A DNA stretch of 64,000 nt. Origin: Carya illinoinensis (Eukaryota; Streptophyta; Magnoliopsida; Fagales; Juglandaceae). Of this stretch, positions 23,480 through 35,292 are shown piece by piece. Position numbers and translations under genes: made by a program. Below the pieces are notes generated by a model, which was given only the letters and a program-made list of their open reading frames with translations, made no database searches and was not told the origin of the DNA. The stretch is taken from assembly GCF_018687715.1 (NCBI RefSeq), contig NC_056752.1, positions 38,324,001-38,388,000 on the forward strand, in the 5' to 3' direction. Every line of letters starts with the position of its first letter. The first letter of the stretch is position 1.

Positions 23480-23650
23480 GGCTTGATCGTAGCCAGTTGG
23501 AGTCATGACGGACTCATTTGTTGTGGGCTTAATCGTAGCCAGTTGGAGTCATGACAGACTCATTTGCTGTGGGCTTGATCGTAGCCAGTTGGAGTCGAGA
23601 TAGACTCAGTTCGTTTGGGCTTGATTTAAGCCAGTTGAGATCGTGAAGTT
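23480..23650 (+). repeat. tandem array of about 50-bp units, four copies
   Basis: Repeats of GGGCTTGATCGTAGCCAGTT followed by GGAGTC and GACTCA. The unit is derived from the same vocabulary as the preceding array (GGGCTAGATC, CAGTTGGAGTC), so the two arrays are related. Confidence 0.8.
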
Positions 23651-25315
23651 TGAGAGCAAACTTTAGATCATTGGACGATGCTGATTAATTTATTATATCA
23701 GGAGGTTTTGGCAGTAATACAACTCATGGAGCATAATGTTATTAAGAGGAGAACCGCAACGGATCTCATTGTGGTTTTTTTTGAAAAACCAGTTGCAAAT
23801 AACAAAGTGCAGATGAAGAAACAGTTCAATTTCAGAAAAGGCAGAAGGTACTATTGTTGCCCAATAGCATTTGACGTTGTGGTCAAAAAGTTGGGAGGTC
23901 AGGAGAATGGTTATGAGTAATTCTGTAAAGAAGTCGAAGTTGAAGTTTCTCAATGTACGAGATCTTATCCTAGATGAGGAGGTGCGCAGAAGAGATTCTG
24001 GCAAGATCTCGAGTTGTTGGTCCTGAATGTTGATAGTAAGGACAGAGACAAGTCAATATTTGGACAACAGATTACTCGCTAGAAATTGTGGCAAGACAGG
24101 CCACAAGAGACTGCTAAAATCAGGAGAAAATTGGGAATGATGCTGTGAATATGGTGACTGAAGAAATACATGGCGTTGCATTTCTTGCAGTGCACAATGC
24201 TGTTAAAGACAGCTTGAAGACAGCAGTCATTCAATAGTGTTTTCTCAAAAAGGCGTGGAAGGTTACGAATGACTCGTTGGTCTTGGTTCATTGTAATGGT
24301 CATGTGAATTAGATAAGAAAGTAAAATGAACTCAGTTTTACTTTTCCTCATCTAAACTTGAAGAAATCTCCCTAGACCACGACATGAAGTAAAGGTGTGA
24401 GAGATGAGAACAGAACGTCAGATGTTCTAGGGACGTCTACACCTAAAGTTGATGATCACATAACTGCCAAGACGATCAGACCTCCATGGTGGTTACTACC
24501 TTAAACTATATCCTGCTGAATGAAGGTAGTTAACTACAGTATGAAGAAAATCTTGCAAGAATGGAGATTATGCAAGTCGGAGACTGCACACAAGATGGGC
24601 ACATCGACTGAAGACAGCAGTAGGATGATCAGTCACCTAGATCAAAGAAGGAGACCTCAGCAACAGGTTCTCTGATATGTGTCAAGGTCCGTGCGAGACC
24701 ATTGATTCCCAGTGCAGTGGGAGATGTGTTGCCCTATGTAGATGTGTTGATTAAGGGCACTGTACATGATGAACTAAAGTTATGCATCACTTTAGTTAGT
24801 CTTCTAAGTTGAAGACATGAGCTGTAAGATTGTATAGATGATAAGGGATCATGCTAGAGATAGAGGCTGGCATATTGAGAACCAGTCTCCAAGTTGGAGA
24901 TTGGTGTGATTGTAGGATTATGGAGCCTGGTTTTGAAAGCTGTAAAGGCACCAGGTAGATTGTTCGCTCGGCTGTGACTCGGGCGAAGCTTAGTTTGCTC
25001 AAGGTCTACATGAGTGCGGACTCATGGACTCGAGCAAGAAAGAAAAATCTTAGAGAGTTGAGATTATGCAGTAAAGCACTTGTAAATCTCATCTGAAGAA
25101 AATCCCTTGCAAGCTCCGTGGATGTAGACGATGCGAATGCATTTGAAGATGCATTTGGAGAGGCATTTGGACATCCATTTGAAGACGTACCTGCAGATGC
25201 ATTTGATAGTGGATCTCTCATGGCTGACAAACATTCCAATGAAGGAGTGCAATCATTTGAAGGATGCAACCGTTTGTAGTATTCTAGTATGGCACACTTG
25301 GGTGGAGGGGGTGAT
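23651..25315 (+). other. non-coding body of the non-autonomous element
   Basis: No gag or pol motif recognised. A short open frame at 23678-23920 has no zinc knuckle or other known feature. Near 25131-25210 GCATTTGGA and CATTTGAAGATGC-like words repeat. TTGGGTGGAGGGGGTGAT just before 25316 is the polypurine tract. Confidence 0.6.
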
Positions 25316-25741
25316 TGTTGGAAAACCCTTCAAGTGTGAATTGCCCAAGTGTGAATTGGTTGTGGATTTACAGCCACCCACCCCATCCACCAACCACTCA
25401 CCCACCCACTCACCATTGGAGGCTCACTTGGTCAAGAAGTGTGGCTATTTTGTCCCTCATGACTTCTCCTATAAAAGGAGGTCATTTGTTGAAGGTTAAA
25501 GTCATCCTCACTGCGGTGAGAGATCAAGGTAGAGGGCTGGGCGAAATTTGAGTTCTGGAAAAATCCAGAACGGAGTGTCATTTGAGAGATAAAGAGATTG
25601 TTTATAAGTGTTTGTAATTTTGTATAAACATATTGAAAATATTGAATTTCTGCTTCAGTGGACGTAGGCAGGTTACCGAACCACTTAAATATTGTTTCTC
25701 TATCATCTTGTGTGATTTTTGGACAGGCCGGAGGCGCAACA
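25316..25741 (+). repeat. 3' LTR of the non-autonomous element
   Basis: 426 bp. Compared with the 5' LTR it carries a tandem duplication of CAAGTGTGAATTG with a few extra bases (16 bp in all) near its start. Confidence 0.9.
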
Positions 25742-25760
25742 TTCTAACTCTATTTATTTA

Positions 25761-25889
25761 GCAATCAATAGACCCAAGCTTACACCTCTTGAAGATGACC
25801 CATATGAAGATCCTAGAGACCCACAAAAATACTTGTACAGATCCACTTCAAGACTTGAAGATCCCGGTGTCGAGGATGAGCTCGAGTAG
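25761..25889 (+). other. exon-like open segment right of the LTR element
   Basis: After TTATTTAG an open frame of 42 codons runs AINRPKLTPLEDDPYEDPRD and on to a TAG stop. It is acidic and proline-rich and has no family that I recognise. It may be the continuation of the gene fragment interrupted by the LTR element, or unrelated. Confidence 0.3.
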
Positions 25890-25939
25890 AAGACGACACC
25901 ATGAAGCCGAACACGACCTTGAGAAGAAGACGACGCCAT

Positions 25940-26110
25940 GAAACACCAAAACATCACGAAGACCCAAGCTTCAGACTAGAGCACCACGACGCTAAAGTTT
26001 CTGTGAGATCAAAGATCAATTCCAAGCTTCGGACCAGAGCACATGAAATTTCTGTGAGATCAAAGACCACCTATGGCCAGAGCACTAGGAAGTTATGAAG
26101 CTTCTGTGAG
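25940..26110 (+). repeat. imperfect tandem repeat, about 70-bp unit
   Basis: TTTCTGTGAGATCAAAGA and CCAAGCTTC..GACCAGAGCAC recur two to three times at about 25966-26100. Non-coding. Confidence 0.6.
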
Positions 26111-27689
26111 CATTAATACGAGATTGTAGAACGAACATAGCACTAAGAAGCGGGTATCAGCTTGTTTTTGTTTTTGCCTCCTTTTTTTCAATTAAAATAG
26201 TAGTTGATAACGTGCCGACTGCAGGACGACTATCTGTAGAAGAATTGTTCAACATATTATTTTTCATGTTCATTATATCTTTATTGTGATTGGTACACGA
26301 ACAAAAAGTATACGATTAAACAAAATGGGAGGCAAAATGGTAGAGTTCATAAAAACAATATCTCGGCACGTGTTTTGATTATCTTTTTCGTATCCAATCC
26401 GCTAGAGAATTGACAATTGGTCTGTCATCGCTTTGATCTTACTCGTGGACTCAGCATCAGTGGGCCTATCCCTATCCATGGATTTATTCTTATCTGCTCA
26501 TTTTAGCCCATCCTTCTTGGGCCTTGAGCCCTTTGGTCCCACAATATCACGTAAAAAAAATAATATTTATTATCATAAAATATGTAAGTATCGTGTATTT
26601 ATATAAAAAATAAAAAAAATATAAAATTTACATAAAAAAAATTAATTTTATAATGATCGATTTTATTTTATTTTTTTAAAATAAATATATAATACTTACA
26701 CAATTTATAAATATATCTTATAACATTATTTTATTTTATTTTGATTCCAAAGCTACAAATTTTGTCAGCATGGAAGACGACGAAGGGGAACGTGCCACTT
26801 AAATTATAAGCCAGTTGGGAATAGGATATATGAATTTGAACTTCTCCATCGATCAATAACTACTGGTAACGATATTATATCCATCACCTTTCTCTTTTTC
26901 TCTTTTGCTTTATATTTCTTGGAGTTTAATGGACAAGCCATGACCCCTCCATGTGGGTTTACGAACTTTAGATTAAATTACGCAATTTTTAAAATGCATG
27001 TCCTTTTCTTTTTCTTATATAGCTTTTGTTCTACTCATGATTATATGGTGCAAACCCATATGAAAAAAGTTAATAAATGATCAAGGCGGGGTGGAGGGGC
27101 TTTAATTACCAATATGGCCAAAAAGAAGTGTGTTGCAATATCTATGGTGTTGGGGCGTACCATGACATGTCACATGTTACTAATGATGATTTCTTAATGT
27201 GTCAAACCCTGCATTATGTTCTACGAATCTCTGTCTAATTAATTAAAATTTATATAATATCCACTTTATCTATTTTCCTTTTCTTTTCTTTTTTTGTTCA
27301 TCCGGTTCTCACGAAAGGAAGCCTAGCCTAAAAGAATATGGATGCAGGAATTAGCGCACCTAGAAATATATATTTATTTAATTACAACAGTGAAGTCTTT
27401 AACAAAGCAATTTGCTTGAATTTTATATGCACAAGGCCGGGAGGACAATGGTTTTGACATAAAATAGTTCATGGAATTTCATCGATACCTAATTTGAAAA
27501 TACGGTACCTAAGATCTAGCTAGCAGGCTCCTAATACAAGTATATATATATATATATATATGGAAACTTTACACTTTTAAGCTTTATTTTCAACTTAGCA
27601 TAATGGATCGAAAACAAATACATGATCAAAGAAAAGGATAATACAAAGCCATCATAAGCATTTAATGTGGTATCTGTTTATTGAGTTTT

Positions 27690-27823
27690 ACTCTATATAA
27701 TCATTTTTACATACTCTTTGTATATTTTACTGATGTAGTTAGTTGTGTCAATTCTTTTTTTTAATACATGAACAATTATATCAGTGATGTGTATAAAAAA
27801 TGCGTAAAAATAAATATACATAA
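27690..27823. mobile_element. hairpin MITE, same family, copy 3
   Basis: Starts ACTCTATATAATCATTTTTA and ends GTAAAAATAAATATACATAA; the arms TACATACTCTTTGTATATTT and its partner near 27795 pair. The layout matches the copies at 3029 and 6669. Confidence 0.5.
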
Positions 27824-30081
27824 AATTTTTTTATTTAATTATAATATAAGGCTATTTAATTCGTTTAGATAATCAAACTATTAGACAATTAAAGAGTGAT
27901 TCATTTCATATTCTAGTCACATCAATTTATATATATACTACTCTATATACGAACTATGATTAATGCTACAAACTATACATATATCTTATTTTCATTTTAT
28001 TACCTAAAATGTGACTTATTTATAATCACTATATATTAATTTTTTTTAATAATTTAAAAGAAAAATCAAAAGATTGATTAGTTATAAGATGATAGGAGTA
28101 GGCCGACGATGATATAGCTGACATAATCTTGCCCTTGAACGTCCACCCACCCCCCAGCATGTCACATACCAATAAGCACTAATGATTTGATGCCTCTACC
28201 TTGGAGCTGACACCTTTCAATCTATGAATAGATTTCGTAGCGTTTCGGCTAAGTGGACGTAAGACTCTTGATCATTCGTTATCTTCCGTGGACAATCTTT
28301 TGTGTACTGTTATTAGCTTGGAGGCCAGGTTAGATTCGAAGACTGAGATTAAAATTTTTAATTTTGGATGAGAGTTTAAAATATTATTTTTTAAAATATT
28401 TTTTTAAAATTAAAAAAAATTAAAATGAAATTTAAAAAAATTAAATATTTTATATAAAAATTTAAAAAAATTATAATGATATGATTAAATGAAAAATTAT
28501 AATTCAGGATAAAGCTAAACCCTACCGCGTATAAATTAATTGCATGCCTTTTATTTCTATTTGTGTTATACATATATACCAATTGTGTGATTAATTCTTT
28601 CAGAAGTGAGAGCATTAATCTTTGACAATTAATCACTTGTACGTGCGTAGTTGTTGTTATCAAATAATTAAGGTGATTGATAATGTGCATGACTGCTAGC
28701 AAGCTAGCTAGCTAACGTGTGTGTGTGGTGAAAGGAAACTTTAAAAAGTTTCAGTGGATCAGGGTGTTTTGTTGTTGAAATCTCTATTTGATAATTAGTA
28801 TGTTTTCTTGACTCCCAATCTTAGTTTCACACCATCCTTGCGTGCAGTTTATGCCACAAATAACACTTTCAAAATGGTGATTATAAATTCCGACTCACGG
28901 TTAGTTTGAGAGGTGAGAATACTTTAGTATTATTATTTAATATTTTATTATTATTATTCATAAAGAATATGAAATCACCTCACAACTCAAATAGAATCTT
29001 AATTTGTCAGAAAAGACACACTCATGGTCTTTACAGATACATCCAAACAACTCTCCCTTGCGATGAGGTTTCTCCAACTCATGATCTTTGGCTTTGATAC
29101 TCATACCACTAATAAGAAACAGTTGAGCTACCAGTCCACTTAAGACACATTCAAATCTTTTATGGCATTTGATATTGCATCCCACTAGTCTGTTTTTTAA
29201 ATAATCACCAAAAATATTACTGAGAACACCTCAGGAAACTTTTGATTATTTCAATAAATCTAGAAAACCTTAGTCATTATCAAATATACTATAAGATATA
29301 TATATTTTTAAAAAAATATGTAGTGTATAGCACAGAAAACCTTTAAACTGAGTGGCTTTTCACTATATATATTGATATTTTGTATCATGTAGTAGCTAAG
29401 GCGGCAGACATCATAAAGAAGGGAATAAATAAATCATGTGCTTGCTAGCTTCCTCTATTTTTTTTCTTTTCTTTTCCATTTCATTACAAAAAAAAAAAAA
29501 AAAAAAAAGGCGACAAGTCTTCTGTGCTGTGATTGCGACCATAACATGTGCACCAAAAGTTGGTGCTCAACACGGGTTCTAGCAAAGCAAACGTAGGAGT
29601 GGCAGCCTACTTTAAAAACTGCTCACGCATTCTCGTCTGGACCCCAATAATTAGAGGTGGAGCCGGATATCGACAGATAAACAGTACATACTTCCAAAGC
29701 CGCTTACTTCTTTATTTTTTATTTTTTTTAATTTTTTTTTTCAAGTTTAATCGGCTAAAATCGCTCCCTTTAACCATTCGTCAGTGCTGGGATCCTACTG
29801 ACACTGATGATCTGGTTCCTTCACGTAAAACACCATGAAATGGAAATGGAGGTTAAAATACACAACAACATGCATTCGATTTTGTTGTGCTAGCTGTTTG
29901 TAAATATGCCAGAGCCAAATGAATGCTACCATCTGCTGCTTTCACAAGTTCATGACATCCGAAAACGCGCCTACCTATCTATATATACATATAAGCTGCA
30001 GAAACTGCATCATGTGGTCCTTAAATTTTGAACCCCATCATCGAAATCGAGTGCCTCATCCACTTCTCATTACCACAAACA

Positions 30082-30108
30082 CCCCCCCCCCCCCCCCCCC
30101 CCCCCCCC
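30082..30108. repeat. 27-base C homopolymer
   Basis: Uninterrupted C run followed by A-rich sequence. Length in an assembly of this type of run is often unreliable. Confidence 0.9.
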
Positions 30109-30699
30109 AAAACAACAACAAAAAACACAATATAAAAAAAAAAAAAAAGACAATCCCAGCTGATGGTGATGAAACCTGAGCACACGTGTGCCTCAATTGG
30201 GTATGCCACCGAAAACGAGAGGCGAGTACTTTTATTAGATTTTGAGATACATGCATGCAGGGCACAAAACAACAGGGTATTTAACCCCAATAGCACATCT
30301 TGAGAGTGACTTTACTAAAGAACCTGTCCGACGAATGCTCCATTTGGTAGGGTAGGTTGACCTAAGATTGGAACAGTTGCATGGCGGGGGATGCATGCTG
30401 CCCAAACTTGGGGACTTGGGTAGAGGTTGGAAGTTATTATAACGTTGGGGGGTCAAGAGGTCCTGCCGTGTAAACATACAACCCCACCCCCCCGCTTTCG
30501 ATCGGCAACTTTTTTGGACAGTGGAGTTAGCTGTTCAAGACACTCCCCACATGTTGCGATCTGCACGATGGCCATTTGCTTACATATATAGGGACCGCGC
30601 GCATGCACCTTTGGTAAATCAGACTTAGGACAGTACTGTGTGAGCTCCATTCATATACCTAATTTCTTAGGCTATGAGAAGCATTATATTAGATGGATA

Positions 30700-31260
30700 T
30701 GAACATTTTTCGTTTGGTTGTTAGAATGCAGTGAAATCAATTCAGTTCAAAAACTTGTTCACTTTAAAAAAATTCTCATATCATCTCATCTCATTTAATA
30801 AAATAAAATCACATATAACTTTTTTAAATTTCCATACAAAATAAAATAAACAATTCAATTTTTTCAAATCTTAATATAAAAATAATATTAAAATAATATA
30901 TTCTAATAATATTTTATTCAACTTTTAACTTTAATATCAATTTATCTCATCTCATATCTGAAAACAAACGAGAGTCTAACATCAAAGCACTTAACTCTTA
31001 AATCAATAAACTTATCTTAATTCAAAACTTTTTTATACATGAGATTCACAATCTTTTTCAATTCAACATCTCTTTACACATGAGATCTACATTTTTTTTC
31101 AATTTTCTATAAACAATCTAAACTTATTTTAACATTTAAACACATATAAATTCATTTTAAGTGAACTTTACAAAAATCACTTTACTATTTTAATTCATTA
31201 TTATTTATAAAGAACTCAACTCACTCAATATCCATACACTGCCTAATTATTTACCAATAA
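30700..31260. repeat. adjacent or nested MITE-like repeats
   Basis: 30705-30975 is bounded by CGTTTGGTT and its partner AAACAAACG. 30970-31250 contains TTGAATTGAAAAAG, AAGTTTTGAATTAAG and related words in reverse orientation, shared with the MITE at 16919-17239. Exact ends not fixed. Confidence 0.4.
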
Positions 31261-32214
31261 GAGATTCTCTTTTCTTCTTCATAAAGCTTAGAAAATTAAG
31301 ATTCCTCCTATTTTTATCGGAGGTTGAGGGATGGGATCATAACGAGAAAGGAGATGATTTGGATCCTTTGTCGTGGACCGTGGTTAGGGAGTACATGGGC
31401 GTGCACCTCACAGCAGTGATAATCTAGGAGGCCAGCCAAAACTGCGAGGAATTTTCTTCAAGGGACGGATAGGTTTGGAAGTAAGATCATTTTATTATTA
31501 TAATTTTTTTAAATTTTTATTTAAAATATATATAATAAATAATTTAATTTTTTTTATATTCTAATTAATTTTTTTAAAATTTTAAATCAATAATAATATT
31601 AAAAAATAATATTTTATTTAAGTTTTAATTTTCATTTGAAACTAAGAATTCTAATCTCAATGTCTAAATATTAAAAAAAAAAAAAAAAGAAAGGCTAAGA
31701 ACACAAATTTTAAAGAGTTTTGTTCCTATTTTTATTAAAACTAGCCTCCTAAAAATATTTAATGTCACTTCATGACTCTCTTCCATCCTTGCAGCTACAT
31801 CAGAAGGAGAGAATTCCTTGAATAAAAAGACTTTTATTTTAATTTCAATTACAAGAAAAAAAAATGATAATTTGTCCTTGGGTAACTGGGTTTGCCACTT
31901 GATTTAACCGCCAACGTATTTTATTTTATTTTTTTTAATAATCTTTAAAAAAGTTATTAGTATTGAATTTGTGTATTTTTTAAATATTAAAAAAGAAATA
32001 AATTAGCTATCATGTCCAACACTACACACGAATATCCATTGACTCAATACGATGACATGAGAATGTTTTCTAACTTCTATATTAATATTTATTTAAAATC
32101 ATACAAATTTAAGAATTATTAAATGATGTCAGGCAACATAATGTATAATAATAAAAAAATAGTTGAATAGTTTCTTGACTTATTTTATAGAAAATAATTA
32201 ATTGGACAGCAAGA

Positions 32215-32410
32215 ACCCCAAATACTATATCATAATGAAAAAAATCTATTCATCATTCATTTTTTTTATCATCTTCTAATTATTTTATGATATATTATTA
32301 GATTATAGATTTACAAATAAAATATAATAAATATTATCTAATTATCTAATATCATATTATAAAATGATGAAAATTAAGATGATAAATAATATTATTAATA
32401 AAAATATTCT
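32215..32410. repeat. AT-rich miniature repeat, copy 2
   Basis: Partner of 655-835: AAAAATCTATT, TTTACAAATAAAATATAAT and TAATATTATT occur in the same order. Its right half pairs partly with its left half (ATCATCTT / AAGATGAT). Confidence 0.45.
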
Positions 32411-33041
32411 AAAACAAAATAAAAATCGACCCGATATTTGGAACATTGCAGAATATATTTTTTGTATTTTACACATTTATTATTTAATATGCTAAAATAA
32501 AGTTAGGAAAAAAAATTAAAATAAATTATTTATGATATGAAAATCTACTAATAAGAAGAGATTTCATAAAAATAAATTAAAAAAATTAACATAATTTTAA
32601 CTAATATATTATATTATTTTATAATAAAAATAATTTTATACCATTAAAATACTTGGATTTATAATTTTATTTATATAAAATTACTTTCTCAAAGGAGATA
32701 GGTCTTTTTTTTTTTTTTAATAAATAAATGAGATAGGTCTTTATTTTGACAACGGATGTACTACCAAATAAGATGTAACGGCGCATTAAACAATTTAATG
32801 CTCTCATCGAATATGAATTTCTTAAACACTCTGATTTGCAAATCAATTTAGAGCAAAGCCGATGTCTATGGAATGAAATTATTGTCCAGACTTCATTGGA
32901 AATTGGGATGGTATTTACTTGGGATTAGAAAGGAGCATGTATTTAACAGATAATAAGAGATTCAGAATAAAAATAAAAAGACAAAAGAGAGATGAAAACC
33001 AAACTGAAATGACACCCGGCAATAGCCAAAAGGTGTCATCA

Positions 33042-33695
33042 TCAACTGGGCGGCGCCGAACTAGAGCCGGCGCCGGAGAGCCTATCGGCGAGGGCTGTCA
33101 TGGCTCGAATCTGCATCTCAAGCGCCGCTATATAATCTGTAGTTTCTTCTAGAATAACCGGCAACGGTTGTTTCCTGCAACCGGGGACCAACCGCCCAAG
33201 GAACCGCACTTTCTTTTGCACGGCCGGTAGACCCTTACCCTTCAGCCTCAACACACTTACCTTCGGCTTCCTCGACAACGAAGACCGGTTAGTCCCGGTC
33301 ACTGTCGCAACGACTCTCTGCCTCTTGTGCTTTTTCTGGAACTTGAGCTTGAGCCGGTTCGTCAAAATGGCTCGGCTCCACCTCGTCCTCCCCTTGGCAG
33401 CCACTGCCAGGACTCTATCGGCCGCCTCGCGCACGGCTCGTCCCCGGGGCGGTGCCGAGACCGAAGCCGAAGAAGTAGAAGAAGATGGAGGAGGAAGAGA
33501 AGGAGGAGGGCTACTGAGGCGGACTTGGCTCAGAGCTTGGAGGAGCTTGGAGGAGTAAATTTGTTGCTGAGCCTCGGATTTCCATTTGATATGGTCCTGA
33601 TCATGGTGATCCTTGGCTTGAGTTTTCTTCTTCTTCTTCTTTCGCGAACGATCAGAGTTCGTTACCGGGTTCGAGATCATCAGAGTCGATGCCAT
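33042..33695 (-). CDS. atypical bHLH transcription repressor, AIF/IBH1 type (bHLH147-149-like)
   Basis: 217 residues, one uninterrupted exon. These proteins keep the helix-loop-helix but lack the DNA-contacting basic residues, so they act by dimerising with other bHLH factors in brassinosteroid and growth control. The N terminus has a lysine run (residues 19-24) likely to serve nuclear import, and residues 61-82 are a Ser/Pro-rich linker. Residues 84-119 (RGRAVREAADRVLAVAAKGR, then TRWSRAILTNRL) are the conserved block of this subfamily. The HLH spans about 155-205: KKVRFLGRLVPGCRK, a short loop, then EETTDYIAALEMQIRAMTAL. No E-box glutamate/arginine basic region precedes helix 1. It resembles Arabidopsis AIF2, AIF3 and AIF4, but the exact orthologue cannot be named from sequence alone. 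Intact; no lesion seen. Confidence 0.9.
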   Translation of the reverse strand: MASTLMISNPVTNSDRSRKKKKKKTQAKDHHDQDHIKWKSEAQQQIYSSKLLQALSQVRLSSPPPSLPPPSSSTSSASVSAPPRGRAVREAADRVLAVAAKGRTRWSRAILTNRLKLKFQKKHKRQRVVATVTGTNRSSLSRKPKVSVLRLKGKGLPAVQKKVRFLGRLVPGCRKQPLPVILEETTDYIAALEMQIRAMTALADRLSGAGSSSAPPS

Positions 33696-33802
33696 TGCTT
33701 TACCGTATGGATCCGCAAGAATTGCGTATGTCTCTGCGCCAAATTTTCACCAAAAAAGAAAAAGATTTCTGTGCCTTTTTGGCGGTGAAGACGAACGTGC
33801 AC

Positions 33803-34001
33803 CTGGAAAAGATTAAGAGATGTAACAGAGAGAGGGAGGATTAAGGTAAACCCGGTTTTGATATTAATCAAATCCTTGGGGAATCAGATAAAAATCCCGT
33901 TTCGGATCGGATATTGAAACATAATTCTGGTATCAAAATCTTAAAAAAAAAAAAAAAAAAAATCAAACACAGGAATCGTGGAAAAGTCCAAGAGACCTTA
34001 C
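33803..34001 (-). other. probable intron in the 5' leader of the bHLH gene
   Basis: The minus strand reads AAG|GTAAGGTCTC (donor at 34001) and TCTTTTCCAG|GTGCAC (acceptor at 33803), 199 nt, with pyrimidine-rich sequence before the acceptor. Splicing would remove an upstream ATG at 33871 whose 63-codon frame otherwise overlaps the main start. Alternative acceptor GATACCAG lies near 33930. Confidence 0.5.
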
Positions 34002-34260
34002 CTTAGAGAGAGAAAACAGAGCAGTCTCCTAAGCATCAGGCTCCGATTGACACATTTAGAGATGGTGGAAATGACAGAACGGGAAGAGACGAGAGCGAGT
34101 GAGAGAGAACGGAACGGAGTGGGTGAGGTGTCGCTCGGTGGTTACGAGAATGAAGGGAGAGAGAAACGTTGGGAAAGAGATTTAAAAAGGAATCAGAGGA
34201 TAGCACGCCTGCTTTGCTTTGAGACCACAATTTTTTTTTTTTTTTTATAATTTAATCTTG
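34002..34260 (-). promoter_or_regulatory. leader and core promoter of the bHLH gene
   Basis: CT-rich on the minus strand, as usual for plant leaders. TTTTTAAA at 34181-34188 is a candidate TATA-like box about 490 bp before the start codon. The short open frames on both strands here are shadows. Confidence 0.4.
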
Positions 34261-35292
34261 CCTTTTTTTTTTTTTGAGACGAGATGATAAGGGAATCACA
34301 GGGGTGCTTATAAGTTGAGGTGTCAACGTTTCAATAATGATTTAATTTATTATAATTACAAAAAATAAATTAAAAATTTAATTTTGTTATGCTAAATGAT
34401 GTAATAAACTTTAATATTCACCAAAAATAATATTTATGATGAGTTATTTGTAACAAAAATAATTATTTATAGTGAAAATAGATTTATTTTAATAGAAAAT
34501 AACTGATAATAAATAAGTAATTTATTTTTTGTAATAATATATATTATTAGCATTGCATCGATAAATAGATTTAACAAAGATGATATGGACAGGACCACAT
34601 GGGATGTATTAATGTCATGTATGGACTATTGTTGAAATGAAATTGGATTTACTAATTGTAGGCGGATCTTGGATGAATTAACGACATTACGCGTTGAGTA
34701 ATTGATATTTTTGTGGACGTTTGTTGATGGATCATATGGAAAAGTCATTTAAAAAAAGATACGCGGAGGGTTATATTTCTTATCAGAGAGAACTTGGGGG
34801 CGAATCCGAAGTGCATGAATTAAAATGATGTCTTAAAATTAAAGAACAATCATGTTCTTCACTGTATGGTAACATGACTATTTTTTGGTGTCGGTAATAA
34901 CGTTTGGTGATCAGAGTCTATAAATAATATTCGAGAATGATGTTATAAAAACCATTAATGGCACGTGCATGCCTGATCTTTGACTACTAGATATGATCAA
35001 CAACTACTGATCATGATAATGTTTCGTTTTAAATAATAATATATAATTTCTTCCATTTTATATGATTAACTTAATTTCTTAGAAGCTCATGTAATCTGGT
35101 GCTGCCTTTTATTTTTTTATGGGCATATATAATATTATTTTTAACAGTGTTTTTGTCGGTGCATTCATGATCTTCTGTCTCAATATTATTTAAGCTTCTT
35201 AATTTCCACAGAATATATGTTTTTTTTTTTTTTTTGTCCTATGTTGTTTTGCTACATAATCTATTAATTATATACATATATATACACATATA
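34261..35292. other. AT-rich spacer
   Basis: No gene. Contains T runs, the CACTA-like remnant at 34323-34535 and AT-rich sequence up to the Helitron end at 35293. Confidence 0.6.
34323..34535. mobile_element. CACTA-like miniature remnant, copy 3
   Basis: Opposed motifs GAGTTATTTGTAACAAAAAT and ATAACTGATAATAAATAAG around ATTATTTATAGTGAAAATAG, matching the vocabulary of 2780-2925 and 4322-4477. Strongly degraded. Confidence 0.35.

Larger units (their letters stand above)
21969..25741 (+). mobile_element. complete non-autonomous LTR retrotransposon, 3.77 kb
   Basis: Two direct LTRs (21969-22378 and 25316-25741) start TGTTGG and end GCGCAACA. The 5-bp target duplication TTCTA flanks it exactly (21964-21968 and 25742-25746). 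The primer site TGGTATCAGAGC and a purine-rich tract before the 3' LTR are present. No protease, integrase, reverse transcriptase or RNase H motif is visible in the 2.94-kb interior. It must rely on enzymes supplied by another element. The interior is dominated by tandem repeats. LTRs differ at about 24 positions plus a 16-bp duplication in the right copy, so the insertion is not recent. Confidence 0.9.
26111..33041. other. gene-free AT-rich spacer with MITE remnants
   Basis: No gene recognised in about 6.9 kb. Contents: AT-rich miniature repeats at about 26530-26720, 28320-28510 and 31455-31650; a hairpin MITE at 27690-27823; A runs at 29486-29507 and 30135-30148; a 27-base C run at 30082-30108; nested MITE-like sequence at 30700-31260; and the second copy of an AT repeat at 32215-32410. 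The region 30190-30660 is less AT-rich, with G-box-like CACGTG and CGCGCG, and could be regulatory, but no coding exon is attached. Confidence 0.5.

Noticed and set aside
22726..23554. repeat-encoded open frames in the LTR element
   Set aside because: They follow the tandem repeat and do not keep one frame across all units.
26200..26240. possible further copy of the CAGTCGG foldback (GTGCCGACTGCAGG)
   Set aside because: Only one short match and no inverted partner nearby.
30021..30296. frames of 91 and 69 codons with a Gly run
   Set aside because: The Gly/Pro runs come from the 27-base C homopolymer.
33325..33788. plus-strand frames of 77 and 153 codons
   Set aside because: Shadows of the bHLH coding exon on the opposite strand.
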